49,412 nt of DNA from Chytriomyces cf. hyalinus JEL632 (taxonomy: Eukaryota > Chytridiomycota > Chytridiomycetes > Chytridiales > Chytriomycetaceae): assembly GCA_025435555.1 (NCBI GenBank), contig JAIWWG010000157.1, positions 1 through 49,412 of the forward strand. The letters are read 5' to 3'. Positions 1 through 10,789 of the stretch are shown piece by piece. A program made the position numbers and the translations under genes. The notes beneath the pieces are model-generated. The model did not search any database. It saw only the letters and a list, made by a program, of their open reading frames with translations, and was not told where the DNA came from. Each line of letters starts with the position of its first letter. The stretch's first letter is position 1.

Positions 1-360
1 CTTGAGTGTTCTGATGTTTCTCCCATCCAAATCAGCACCATCTACAATTCTATGTTGTAGGATCGAAGATGAATTTCTGACAGGCGCAGTGCGCTGGGGA
101 CCCAACCCTAAAAATCTTAGTCATATGGTACTAGGATGCTATTGAAACATGTAATTGAAATGCCAGTTATTTGATCAGATGTTATTTGATTTTACTCTAT
201 TGACTGACTTTTGTTGCTCTTAACCGGTTTTCACTGCTCTTTTACTGGCTTTGGGCTGTTACCTGAATTCCCCTAAGACCCCATCTCACATCAAAGGTTC
301 TGTAAAAAGGAGTTTACTTCATTTATCCTTCTCCCAGATACTCTCTATCAAAGAATTAAA
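1..360. other. Left edge without a recognisable gene
   Basis: No reading frame here looks like a conserved protein on either strand. The short frames in it carry no recognisable motif. The region ends where the dispersed repeat at about 365-530 begins. Confidence 0.5.
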
Positions 361-364
361 AACT

Positions 365-530
365 ATTGTGCGTTTGCTCCAAAAATGGATTTTTGCAAAT
401 ATTCTTAAATTGCCAGCAAAAGTGCACGCACACGTGGAAAACAAAGTGACCAACACCCAAACAACTGACCGGCAAGCAGTTTGACAGTCTGACAGATAGG
501 AATACTCACTTGGTAAGTCCAGTGCTGGAT
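365..530 (+). repeat. Dispersed repeat, copy 1 (also at 48805-48975)
   Basis: A stretch of about 165 bp resembles 48805-48975 in the same orientation. Both contain the block CTCCAAAAATGGATTTTTGC, a run of CGCAC/GCACG motifs and the block CAGACAGATA(A/G)GAATAC followed by CTTGGTAAG. The second copy sits directly upstream of the kinesin gene and runs into a copia-type fragment. A shorter, more diverged inverted match occurs at about 2890-2960, so this may be the end of the DNA transposon that lies between them. Confidence 0.6.
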
Positions 531-613
531 CTGACATACCATATCCATTAAATACGCCACATCCTCTCATATGTGGATTCTGCAGTCATTAGGTCCAAAG
601 CACAGCTGCCATA

Positions 614-1675
614 ATGGACATTCTGGCAGTTGTAACCAGAAGCCACGCCTCACCCCAAGTCAAGGCCTATTGCATGTACATGTATTTCTACCTTGGTCGC
701 AGTAAAGCAAGACTCGCCGAGCTCTTCCACAAGTCGCCATCATGCATAGGCGAATGGGTTTGCAGCGTACAAACGGGGCGAGGATCTGAGTTGGAAACAG
801 AAAGCCGTTGTGCACAGAAAGTTTGGCGTTGGACGGCGCAAGTGGCTGGTGGATTTGTACAAAACAAGGCCAGTGCTGCTGCTGGAGGAAGCCAAAACGC
901 TGTTCCAGGCTCATTTCAGTGCTTCAATCAGTGCGTCGCATATCAGTTTTATCCTTCGCGAGGCTGGGCTGTCATGGAAAGTAATCGAACGACATGCAAT
1001 TCAGATCAATCAGGAAGACGTGATCCGATTTGCAAAGGAGTTGGCGACAACCCCATTTCTGCTGGAAAATCTTGTATTCTTGGACGAAGTGTCATTTGAC
1101 AACCGTGCTATGCTCCGAACAAAAGGGTGGGGGGTTCGAGGTGAAAAGCTTTTTTTCGTGGAGAGTTCACTTGAAAGCCAAGGGTTTCACTGCTTTGCTG
1201 GATAGGCGTCAATGGATTGCTGGAGGCGTCAATGACTGAAGGGACTTTTGACCGTGCTAAATTCAGTTATCACTACAAGGAGTTCTGCACCAGGTCAGGC
1301 CATGTCTACCAGTATCCAGGACCATGCAGTGTTCATATACTTGATGGAGCAAAGATCCATTGCAGCGCTGAGCTCATCTGTTTCCTGCGTTCTCTTGGAA
1401 TCATCCCGATCTTTCTTCCTGCGTATAGCCCATTCTTCAACCCCATTGAAGTCGTTTTTGGACTTATAAAGAAGTCGCTGCAGCGCCACTATGTCGAAAA
1501 TAGCAAACGGGACCTTGCTGTGGTTATCTTGGAAGTCTTGCAACAGTACTTGAACCGCTCCTTCCACAAGATCTTTGCAAGCTGTGGTTTCGCAGCTTCT
1601 GGTTTTGATCCTGGCATGGCATTTAATGTACCCCTTGCTGAGCTTGGTTTTGATGAAGCAGAAAACTCTGAATAA
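614..1675 (+). pseudogene. IS630/Tc1-mariner-type DDE transposase, frameshifted
   Basis: This codes for a DDE-superfamily transposase, the enzyme that cuts and rejoins the ends of a DNA transposon. The reading frame is broken in two places: near position 757, within the N-terminal helix-turn-helix region, and near 1200, after the first catalytic block. Across the three pieces the order is HTH-like N terminus, first catalytic Asp in FLDEVSFDNR (about 1078-1107), second Asp in HILDGAKIH (about 1333-1360), and the final Glu in YSPFFNPIEVVF (about 1426-1461). The NPIE motif is typical of the IS630/Tc1 branch. The last piece ends with a stop at 1673-1675. A convergent accessory ORF follows 92 bp downstream. 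The shifts make the copy inactive as written. Confidence 0.8.
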
Positions 1676-1767
1676 AGTTGAATAAGGTTTTTATTTGAAC
1701 CCAGCTTGTCAGTGATCAACATCATCCTGATTCTCAATTCTGCCGAACAAACTTGCACTGTATCCAT

Positions 1768-2730
1768 TCATTTGTGGCGGCAGGGAATCACGCAATGCAG
1801 TGAGCAGCTGCTCACGTGAACTGATATCCTCCTTGACAGATTCAATCCTGGTTTCAAGTACTTCAAACGCGTGATCCACTGAACGTTTGACTGCACGGAC
1901 CGCTTCTTGATTTGATTTATCTGGTCAGCAAATCTGCCATTTCCTTCCATTGCAACGCGGTTTCCACGAACAAAGCTTCTGTTTAGAACTTCCTGATTAG
2001 TGTTTGCAGCCGAAAACAGATGGAAAAGGTGTGCAGGCGGGGCAGCAAGGAAGAGCTCTTCTTGAGAACTTGCATCTCCAGTTAAAACATAGTTTGCCCA
2101 GAGCTTCCAGTTGATATCTGTTGATTGATAGTCTGCCCGATGATGTTCTTTCAACCGTACAACCATTGCCAGGTGTTCTGATTGGGCTGCTGCCCCAGAT
2201 CGATCGGAAACCGCTGGGTCTAGAAGCTTTTCTTTGACAAGCCTGAACATTGCCTGATTGATGACAGCCGCGGAGTACTGATATATCCAAAGTCCGAAAG
2301 CTCGACTGGCCATATTCTGAATCTTGGAGGAGTCCAAACTTGAAATTGGAACACTTCGGTTTCCTGACAAACTGCAAATCACGTCAAAATTGTCGACATC
2401 AGCCAACGTCAACTCGTGCTTTTGGACAGGCGCTCATTCAATAGAGTCTCCTTCAATTACAACTGCACATTTGATGTGTGTAAACACTTGTGTCCAAAGC
2501 TGCTGCTTGAAGGAGTCAACATCATCGGCAGCAATGACAATTTTGTGGCTCTGTTGAGATTGCTGGGTCTTGAAATCCTTTACAATGGCGTGGAACATCA
2601 CTCTGAACAGGGTCAGTTGGCCAGAAATAGTTTCGACACGTTCATTCACTCCAGAATCATGTGTTTCTGGTGATCTGTTGCTCTGCAAAGGTGGTGGATG
2701 ATGAGAAGCAATTACAGACAAGCTGATCAA
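1768..2730 (-). pseudogene. Accessory ORF convergent with the transposase, one in-frame stop
   Basis: One reading frame of about 320 codons runs on the minus strand and is interrupted by a single in-frame TGA near 2431-2433. Both halves (2434-2730 and 1768-2412) are in the same frame, so one substitution explains the break. I recognise no family. The protein would be soluble and mixed in composition, with an acidic, helix-rich first half and a basic C terminus. It is convergent with the transposase (92 bp between the stops), and the pair lies between the repeat at 365-530 and its inverted match at 2890-2960, so it could be a second gene of the same transposon. A decayed host gene is the alternative. 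Confidence 0.4.
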
Positions 2731-2889
2731 GTTACCATTGGTGTGGTGGCAGTTCGCGTGGAGGGGAGGGGAGTTGCAGTCACTGAAGAGCTGGAATTCA
2801 TGGATTATTATGTTAATTCTGCCTGTATGCCTTCATATATGTATTTTATTGTCCTTTATTTGGTGGCAGTGCACGCGGATTAGGGTTGC

Positions 2890-2960
2890 AAGAAGTGTGC
2901 GAGGACTTGTGCGAGATTTTTTCTGCGAGGAGTTGTGTTTCGCAAAAATTCAGTTTAGTG
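2890..2960 (-). repeat. Degenerate inverted match to the 365-440 repeat (possible terminal inverted repeat)
   Basis: Read on the minus strand, this contains a GAATTTTTGCG core followed by CTCGCAC and CCTCGCAC motifs, in the same order as in the repeat at 48830-48895 and, more loosely, at 380-440. It flanks the transposase plus accessory ORF on the right, as expected for a worn terminal inverted repeat. Identity is low, so the call is tentative. Confidence 0.3.
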
Positions 2961-3199
2961 GCATTCACACAATATCAACCCAAAACTGATCCCACCATGG
3001 GAATGCACCACCTGCCTCATCCTTCTGATTTTGAATTTTAACGACCCATCAGAACCCCAGGGTTTTACTATGGCGGCTTTGTGTTTTTCATGCTCTTCTT
3101 TGTGCTTTAACAAAAAACTTTTGATGCTAGGTCCACATGGGTCAGGATGTGGATTTTTCGAATTCTAGAAATAGAATAGAATAAGAATGTGGCAACAAA
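2961..3199. other. Intergenic, nothing recognised
   Basis: AT-rich sequence without a convincing ORF, RNA gene or repeat that I could identify. Confidence 0.4.
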
Positions 3200-3948
3200 T
3201 CAATGTTTGGAGAAAACCTGATTGGACACATCCACAGTTTGCCAAAAGAATAGATGAACAAGGGCATTCATGTAAACTTTGATGGAGTGATGGCTCAAAA
3301 TACTTTTGCTAACAGCCGTCGCCAGAGTGCTATAGTCTGGGTGGCAATAGATAATGTCCCCGGCTTTATTGCGGCATTCAAGGACAGCAATTTCACCATT
3401 AATTTTTTGAGTGGTATGCATCTGGTAGTTCTGCATTGACTTCCAACCTCTCTTCTTCAATGGCCTGGTTTACAGAAACTTGAGGAACCGCAACAAGTGA
3501 TTCTCAGTCACAAAGGTTTCTGGGTACCCTTCCGTTCCACATCAAGTTCTCAAGAAAGAGAATGCTTTTGAATTTGCAGGCATACGTGAAATGAGAACAT
3601 TCTTACTTGGCACTCCTTTTGGGGTTTGGCATAAATCTTGGTTCTGTCTTGACTGTTATGAGCCCAATCTGCTTGTGCGTGTAAGGCCTGGTGCTCCAAG
3701 TATTGATTTCGCACATGTATTTCATCCTCTGCAAGCTCAACACCCAGCTCCTGGTCATTTGATTTGAAGAAATTGTCCTCATCATTGTCAGATGCATCGT
3801 CCTCCTCATTTCTGTTGTTTTGACAGTCTACACTTTCATTCCTGACAGCAACCTGGTTTGCCTGTTGCAATGAGACAACAGGGGGAGAGTTGCTGGATGG
3901 GATTTGACAGTGCTGCACATTGATTCCCTCTGCAGCTGATAGCCACAC
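3200..3948 (-). CDS. Hypothetical, possibly spliced ORF
   Basis: Two minus-strand frames, 3550-3948 and 3200-3460, could be joined exons. A plausible donor (CAA|GTAAGA) lies at about 3606 and a plausible acceptor near 3485. The first part is acidic, with a D/E/N-rich run around codons 45-65. The second has no motif I know. No start codon is secure, and I recognise no family. It may be a fragment of the neighbouring mobile element or chance open frame. Confidence 0.2.
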
Positions 3949-4279
3949 TGCTCCTTGAGGGTTCAGTACTTGGACTTGAGATGTGTGCCACCTTTTTCAC
4001 GGCTCAATTTGTGCAAATGTTGCTGGTGTGAGACCCAAGTCTGCAGTTGACTGGGTGACTTCGTTTGGAGGCATTGCAGTCAAACTGGTGGCTTTTCTTT
4101 GGGGCATTGCAGTGTTCGATGGGGGTGATTGAAACTGTTTTCGATTTTTTGTTTCAGACGCAAAGAATGTCCAGACAGACTGGGAGATATGGACTGGGAG
4201 ATGTGACGAGTCACTTTTTATTTAAATAAAAATGCGCTGGAGCCTTTTCTATCCATGATATTTGTGAGTCTGCACCGTG
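3949..4279. other. Intergenic, nothing recognised
   Basis: No conserved frame or RNA gene seen. It leads into the Crinkler-like relic. Confidence 0.35.
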
Positions 4280-5480
4280 ATGAGGTCAAAAAGGCAGCTG
4301 GAAAATTTTTTTCAGTGAGGTGAACTCATCCGAGCAAATCGGTGTCTTTTTCGAATCCACTCCTCAAGAGGAATTGGTCTACGTGCTTGTGATTCCTTTG
4401 GTCTCTTGTAAGCCATGCTCCTTCATTCAGTTGGGACCTTGTTTTAAATATTATTTTTGCTTGCAGCCACCAACAACCTGAGCCACCCTCAAACAAATCT
4501 GAAGTGCAAACTCAGCGACGTCGATCTGAGGTCATACCACGTGGAAAAGACGACCCTGCTTGAATCCATCAACCAGGCACTTGAAACCTAACGATTTGTT
4601 TTCCTGATTTCCCCCGCGTGCTCCGGGAAAACATCCACGCTTGATCAGTCTTCTGAAACGGCCGACCCCGAAACAAGATACGTTTGTGCATGGGAAGGCG
4701 CGACTTTGGCGCAAGTTTTGAATGCTGTTGGAGTCGATATTGTCTCGCGCCATCGTCAAGTGAAATCGCCGCCTCTCGTTGTGATGATTGACGATGCCCA
4801 AAACACGCATCACGATCGAAATGGCTGGGATACTTTCATGAACGAAGCTTTAATGCGGATCCCAGCGTCCATCACATTCATCATTTCGGCGACTTATTGT
4901 CTGCGCGGAGGAATTGGTGGTGCCGCTGAATTCAGGCCTACCTTCTGTTTGACTGGAAGCACTTTGCGTTGTCTGACGAGGATGCGCTCGCGTATCTAGA
5001 TTCATCAGCAGAGTTGCGCGGTGATGTGAAATTGGATTAGTTGAAGCAGGTCATAGTTGCACACTGCGGCGGTTTCTTTGGCGCCTTGCGTTTGTCTGTG
5101 GATCTTTTGAACGCAAAGTCGGATATGAATCTCGGCAGACCAACTGAAGGGGAATTGCTCCGCTATTACTTTTCCACCGAGTTTTTAGCAAACATGGAAC
5201 TCGTGTTTGGCAGGGACCATTCCATGCCTCAAGATGAAAGTTTCAAAAACCTGTTGGCAGATGATCGCTTGCCTCAGTATGTGGTGAACATGACAAGTGA
5301 TGCCTGAAGCGTCTTCAGGAGTTTGGGATCTTGGTGGAGGAGAACAAGCAGATGAGATATTCCTGCACAATGGCGCAACGGTACTTTCTTGAGTGTGTGT
5401 TTCCAGTTCCGTCTGAGCCTGCACCACCATCGCTGCGTACGCTGATTGAGGATGATATTCAATGTGCTTGTTGATATCAG
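4280..5480 (+). pseudogene. Crinkler (CRN)-like protein with P-loop NTPase, broken
   Basis: Several frames together resemble the CRN family known from oomycetes, chytrids and Glomeromycotina: a ubiquitin-like header followed by a P-loop NTPase. The end of the header is visible at about 4330-4405, ending in the hydrophobic strand LVYVLVIPL. A 59-bp intron with GTAAGC and TTGCAG ends fits at 4408-4466. A Walker A-like PACSGKTST lies near 4615-4645, a Walker B-like LVVMIDDAQ near 4780, and a sensor-like FIISATYCLRGG follows. The later block around GGFFGALRLSVDLLN (about 5062-5110) also fits the family. The frame shifts near 4940 and 5300, and an in-frame TAG sits at 5038-5040, so it cannot make a full protein as written. 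No catalytic C-terminal domain was recognised downstream. Confidence 0.65.
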
Positions 5481-5776
5481 GGTTTCCGGGGATGGCGAGG
5501 CGACATTTGTTGAAGGGCAAGCCAACCGAGTCTGCGTTGTTTGCAAGGAAGGAGATTATTCTGCGTGTGATTGTGTGCTTGGGGTGGGAGGAAAGGGTTG
5601 TTGAGTTCGAGTTGAAGGTTTGAAAGGAGCCCTGATTAGCAATCATGTGATGGATGTGCTGGTAATTTTGTCACTTCACTCACACCATGAGTAAATTTTA
5701 TTTGTGCTTTTCGAGAGTGGGTGCTGGGTGCATGCATGTAGGTGCATGTAGGTAACTGGTTGGTTGGTAGATGCAA
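5481..5776. other. Intergenic between CRN relic and promoter palindrome
   Basis: No gene recognised. Near the right end, minus-strand sequence at about 5740-5765 (CCAACCAACC followed by an ATG context) loosely resembles the 5' leader of the GH7-like gene, suggesting the inverted promoter copy once reached the start codon. Confidence 0.35.
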
Positions 5777-5903
5777 TTGGGGGCTAACGGGCTGCCGAGG
5801 ATCCGCGCTCTTATATATTGGATCAGGGATTTGTCAGGTCGGAGACTGTCAAAATTCAATTCCGCCTTTCAACAAGCCCCCAATGAAATTGTGCTAAATC
5901 ACA
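5777..5903 (-). repeat. Left arm of 127-bp inverted promoter duplication
   Basis: Base by base, this arm is the reverse complement of 5990-6116 with two mismatches, both near the outer end (around 5789 and 5796). It contains a TATA box reading leftward (CCAATATATAAGAG on the minus strand). The spacer between the arms is 86 bp (5904-5989). Confidence 0.95.
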
Positions 5904-5989
5904 CTGCCCAATGGCCACAGCGCTGGTAATTCCATCAAAGAACACGCGTAAGTGGCTTTTTGATTGTCGGGAAATCCGATTGCTTAAAT

Positions 5990-6116
5990 TGTGATTTAGC
6001 ACAATTTCATTGGGGGCTTGTTGAAAGGCGGAATTGAATTTTGACAGTCTCCGACCTGACAAATCCCTGATCCAATATATAAGAGCGCGGATCCTCAGCA
6101 GCCTGTTAGCCCCCAA
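5990..6116 (+). promoter_or_regulatory. Core promoter of the GH7-like gene and right arm of the inverted repeat
   Basis: The arm holds CCAATATATAAGAG at 6072-6085, a TATA box about 75 bp upstream of the ATG at 6151. The two GPI-protein genes elsewhere in the window show almost the same TATA-to-ATG distance (76-77 bp). The mirrored copy at 5777-5903 gives a head-to-head promoter. Confidence 0.75.
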
Positions 6117-6150
6117 CCTCAACACCAACCAACCAACCAACTGAGGCATC

Positions 6151-7837
6151 ATGGCACCTCCATCCCTCAACCTCAACCTCGTAGCAAGAGACATTGCATG
6201 GACTCAAGTCTCTGGTGGCGGAGCCTGGGCCTTCAACTGCGACTGGGCCGGCGGCTCCGCTGACATTGGCAACGCCCGCATCCCCGGCGAACAATGTGGC
6301 GACAAATGCGCCTCAACAAATGACTGCACCATTTCACATGGACAAACACCAACGGCGGAACTTGTTGGTTAAAAAGCGGGGCTGTGACGGCATCGCAGGC
6401 GTTTGGAAAGACGATTGATCAGGCTGTTTGTGGATACATTAAGGCTGCTGGTGGTGCTCCTGCTCCGGTTGGGATCAAGTGGAATTATGCTGCTGATGGA
6501 TCATACTGGTCTCCCAGCTGCGATTGGAATGGACAAGACTTGACAAAGTCGTCGGTGCGTGGAAGCCAGTGCAGTCAGGAGTGTATCAAGACGGCCGGAT
6601 GCACGCATTACACTTGGACAAACTTGAATGGAGGAACGTGTTGGATGAAGAATGGCAACGTGAACCCAAGTGCCGCTTTTGCCACGACTAAAGATGGAGC
6701 TGTGTGTGGTGCTGTTTCTGGAACCCCTGCCAAGCCCACGACTGGACCACCCAAGACGACTACTGCCAAGTCCACGACTGGACAACAAAAGACTTCCACT
6801 GCCAAGCCACCTCAAACTACCAACCAACCACCAAAAACTACAAACCAACCGCCTCAAACTACCAACAAGCCAACGACCACAAAGGCTGCCCCAGTTACCA
6901 CCCAGCCCTCATCGGTAAGTCTTGTTTTGTTGCTCGAACTCACTTCCCAAGAATCCAACTTTCCTTGCTTACTCTCGTTAATTTTCGACAGCCCGGCAAA
7001 ACCATCACATCCGCATGGGCCGCCGCGCCCGCATCCGCAACCCGTTTCCCCTACATTGAATGCGACAAAACCAACACCTGCTACCAACGAAACACCTTCC
7101 TCATCCCCGCCTGGCAAAACATTGCCTCCACAATCCAAGAATCCGGCGACATGTCGTTCGGCCTAGGCCGCTTCTACCTCGTTGACCCGGCTGGAGCCAC
7201 GTATAAACAATTTTACCTCAACAACCGGCAAATCACGTTTACTGTGGATGTGGCTGGAGTCAAGTGTGGTCAGAATTCTGCATTGTATTTCAGCGCCATG
7301 CCGGTGGGACTTGGATCGCAGTATTGTGATGGACAAGGATCGTGTATGGAGATGGACATTTTTGAAGGCAACGTTGCTGCGACACAGTTTACGACTCATG
7401 AATGTAAAAGCCGTGGACAAGTGAATGGAAACCAGTGTAACCATAACGGATGCTCAGACACGAGTAATACCAAATACTCGTCGCAAGTTGGACCCAAATC
7501 TTTCATTGACACGACGAGACCTTTTAAAATCACGACCAAATTCATTACGAGTGATAACACGGATTCTGGCGTGTTGTCGAGCATTGTGCAAGTGTTTGAG
7601 CAGGATGGAAAAATGTTCAAGACTGGGAATGTGAATACGGGGACTTGTACGGCTGAGTGGGGTGGTGTTCCACAGATGGGCAAAGGTATGGCGGATGGAA
7701 TGACGCTCATCTTGTCCTTCTGGGAGGGCGGTATGGACTGGTTGGATGGTGGCTTTGGAAACCCCAAATGCGCGTCTGGAGTACTTTGCCGGCTGACTCT
7801 GACCAACGGCAAGATTCGTGTGGAGCCTATTGCTTAG
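6151..7837 (+). CDS. GH7-like (clan GH-B) secreted glycosidase with two PAN-like modules, one frameshift
   Basis: Predicted polysaccharide hydrolase. Segments are 6151-6914 and 6992-7837, joined across a 77-bp GT-AG intron in phase 0. Order: two cysteine-rich modules of about 75 residues, each with a CNG/GCTH-type core and an FTW or YTW...GTCW pattern (PAN/Apple-like, or a carbohydrate-binding module), a Thr/Pro-rich linker, then a catalytic domain of about 280 residues. That domain has EMDIFEGN, matching the GH7 ExDxxE nucleophile/acid-base pattern, plus IDTTRPFKI and a WLDGG block. It is much shorter than typical fungal GH7 (about 430). A single base appears to be missing near 6330 in module 1; comparison with module 2 (CTHYTW) shows what frame was expected. 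The N terminus lacks a clear signal peptide. Pseudogene or sequencing error; GH16-like is the alternative fold relative. Confidence 0.75.
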
Positions 7838-7955
7838 AGCATTGTTATTTTCTATACTACAACGGTAAAATACAAGCACTTCATTGTGGCCTCTTCTTTT
7901 GCCAACGAGTTTTATGATACTGTATGTTTATTATCTTTTTCGTGCATCTCTTTTT

Positions 7956-9100
7956 TCACATGATGCAGCAGTCGGGATTCCCGTCAGCCCCGGCCCCAGG
8001 CATCCCTGGAAACGGAAACGCGGGCATGCCATCCGCACCCACTCCCATTCCTGGGGCCAAGTCTGTCAAAACGCCTTCCGGTGGATTTCCGTATTCTTGC
8101 ATCTGTTTTATTGATGCGATGAGTATAAATAGTAGTTGGTGAGATTTTTTGAATGACATATACACCTGCTGCATTAGATCCGCGACCCGTTTTCCCTCAT
8201 CCTCGCCTGAAATTGCCGGGTCATCATACACTTGCAGAATCTCGACAATGAGCCGCTGTTGCCCACGAAACCGTGTCATGTCTTCTTCAGAAATTGTTGA
8301 CGCGTTCGCATCCAAATATTCCGGGTACTTTTTATAAAGGTGGTAATAAGAACAAGTGGGGAAAAAGGGATCACCAATCACAAACTTTTTACCTTTCCAA
8401 CAAGATCCTTCATGGGCTCATACAACATATCGCGCGTCATCAACTGACTCATGACATTTCCAAACATGTCTTCAAAATCAGCGCTTCCCATCATTTCTTC
8501 CAGCTCCTTCATCATGGCTTCCATGTCTTCGGGAGAGCTTTCGTCTAGAGCTGCGTCTTTGATTTGGCCCTTGTAATGGTATGTCAGCACGATGCATTGA
8601 TCGAAATGAGAAAGTGGGAATTGTTACCTCCACTTTCTGATTCGAATCCTTGAGCGTGTTGACCGTATCACTAAGAATATTCTTGAACGAGTCTTCTTTC
8701 GCACCATCCAATGCATTCGAAACACTCGCATCTTTCGTTGCAGCCTTTTTCAACGAGCCCAACAGTTTCTCCACCGTTTCATCCACATTGCCAGCGTTCG
8801 AGGGGCCGCTGCCGAATCCGGCGAGAAGTTGTTCCATGCCCAGTTGCAGTTGTCGTTCGAATTCGGATGGATCGATTTCTTCTTCTTCTTCATGCGGTGC
8901 GTCGGCGTGGTTGTTGGTGGTTGTGGGTTTGGTGGATGCGGTTACAGTTGCTTGTTGTGTGGCTGTAAAGTCGTCGAGGATATCTGGAGGGAATGCAAAG
9001 CATGTTTTAAGCTGTACTGTTGTTGTAGAGAAGGCAGATGGAGAGAGTGTGCGTTGTTACCATCGAGAAAGTCGTCGTCATCGTATGAGTTGTTGGCCAT
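7956..9100 (-). CDS. PEX19: Peroxin Pex19, peroxisomal membrane protein receptor
   Basis: Farnesylated cytosolic chaperone that binds newly made peroxisomal membrane proteins and docks on Pex3. Five exons give 293 residues: 9061-9100, 8628-8983, 8393-8569, 8166-8327 and 7956-8102, with introns of 77, 58, 65 and 63 bp, all GT-AG. The start MANNSYDDDDFLD is an acidic N terminus as expected for the Pex3-binding end. The middle has the typical FEDMFGNVMSQLMTRDMLYEPM block, followed by YPEYLDAN and MQEYGNPPEGVLTDLAPG. The protein ends in CCIM, a CaaX farnesylation box. Length matches the family (about 300). The gene is divergent from the SIW14-like gene; the two start codons may be only about 40 bp apart. 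Confidence 0.93.
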
Positions 9101-9140
9101 CTTTCACGATTGTTTAAAATATTTATGTAAAATCAGACTC

Positions 9141-10258
<1,118 letters not shown>

Positions 10259-10789
10259 CTATTGATCGAAATAAATGGTCTGTTATTGTACAAAATAAAA
10301 GTTGAGTTTAAAAGCAGTGCATATTTCAATTACAGCTTGATTCGGGCTCCATTATGGCATGTTTTCCCGAAGCGCAATACCAAAGGAGAAATTATATGAC
10401 AGGGTCAGAAGAGATATACACCTCCTAATTGTTTTTTTTTGTAAATCCCAACATCCTGAGCAGTCGTCACTCCCTCAATCCCATCTACCGCCTACCGCTC
10501 GATTTCGCGTCTCCGAAAATGCAAGACACATTGGTTAAGGCGTGAACACTTCCTGAATCAGACTCTCTGCCGATATCCACAAAGCCAAATCGATATACAA
10601 GGAAATGGAGCTGGTGATACCGACGAATCAGAGTCCCAGCTCATCTCCACGCAACCAAATTTGACACGTAACAATGGACGCTGCGTTATTAGCGTGTAAT
10701 TGCACAACGATTTAGACGCGTCATATTCTGCGACATGAAAAAAAAAAACTCCTCACATTTGGCTTCGATCTTGACGAGTTTTGTCCCCG
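10259..10789. other. Intergenic, nothing recognised
   Basis: Downstream of the phosphatase gene an AATAAA-like signal lies near 10267 and 10292. Beyond this no conserved frame or RNA gene was seen. Confidence 0.4.

Noticed and set aside
5904-5989. Spacer of the promoter palindrome as a small RNA or transposon core
   Set aside because: 86 bp, no Pol III signals, no target duplication at the arm ends; nothing beyond a spacer can be supported.
6501-7138. Long antisense frames across the Thr/Pro linker of the GH7-like gene
   Set aside because: Low-complexity ACC/CCA codons read antisense give open frames by composition; no independent support.
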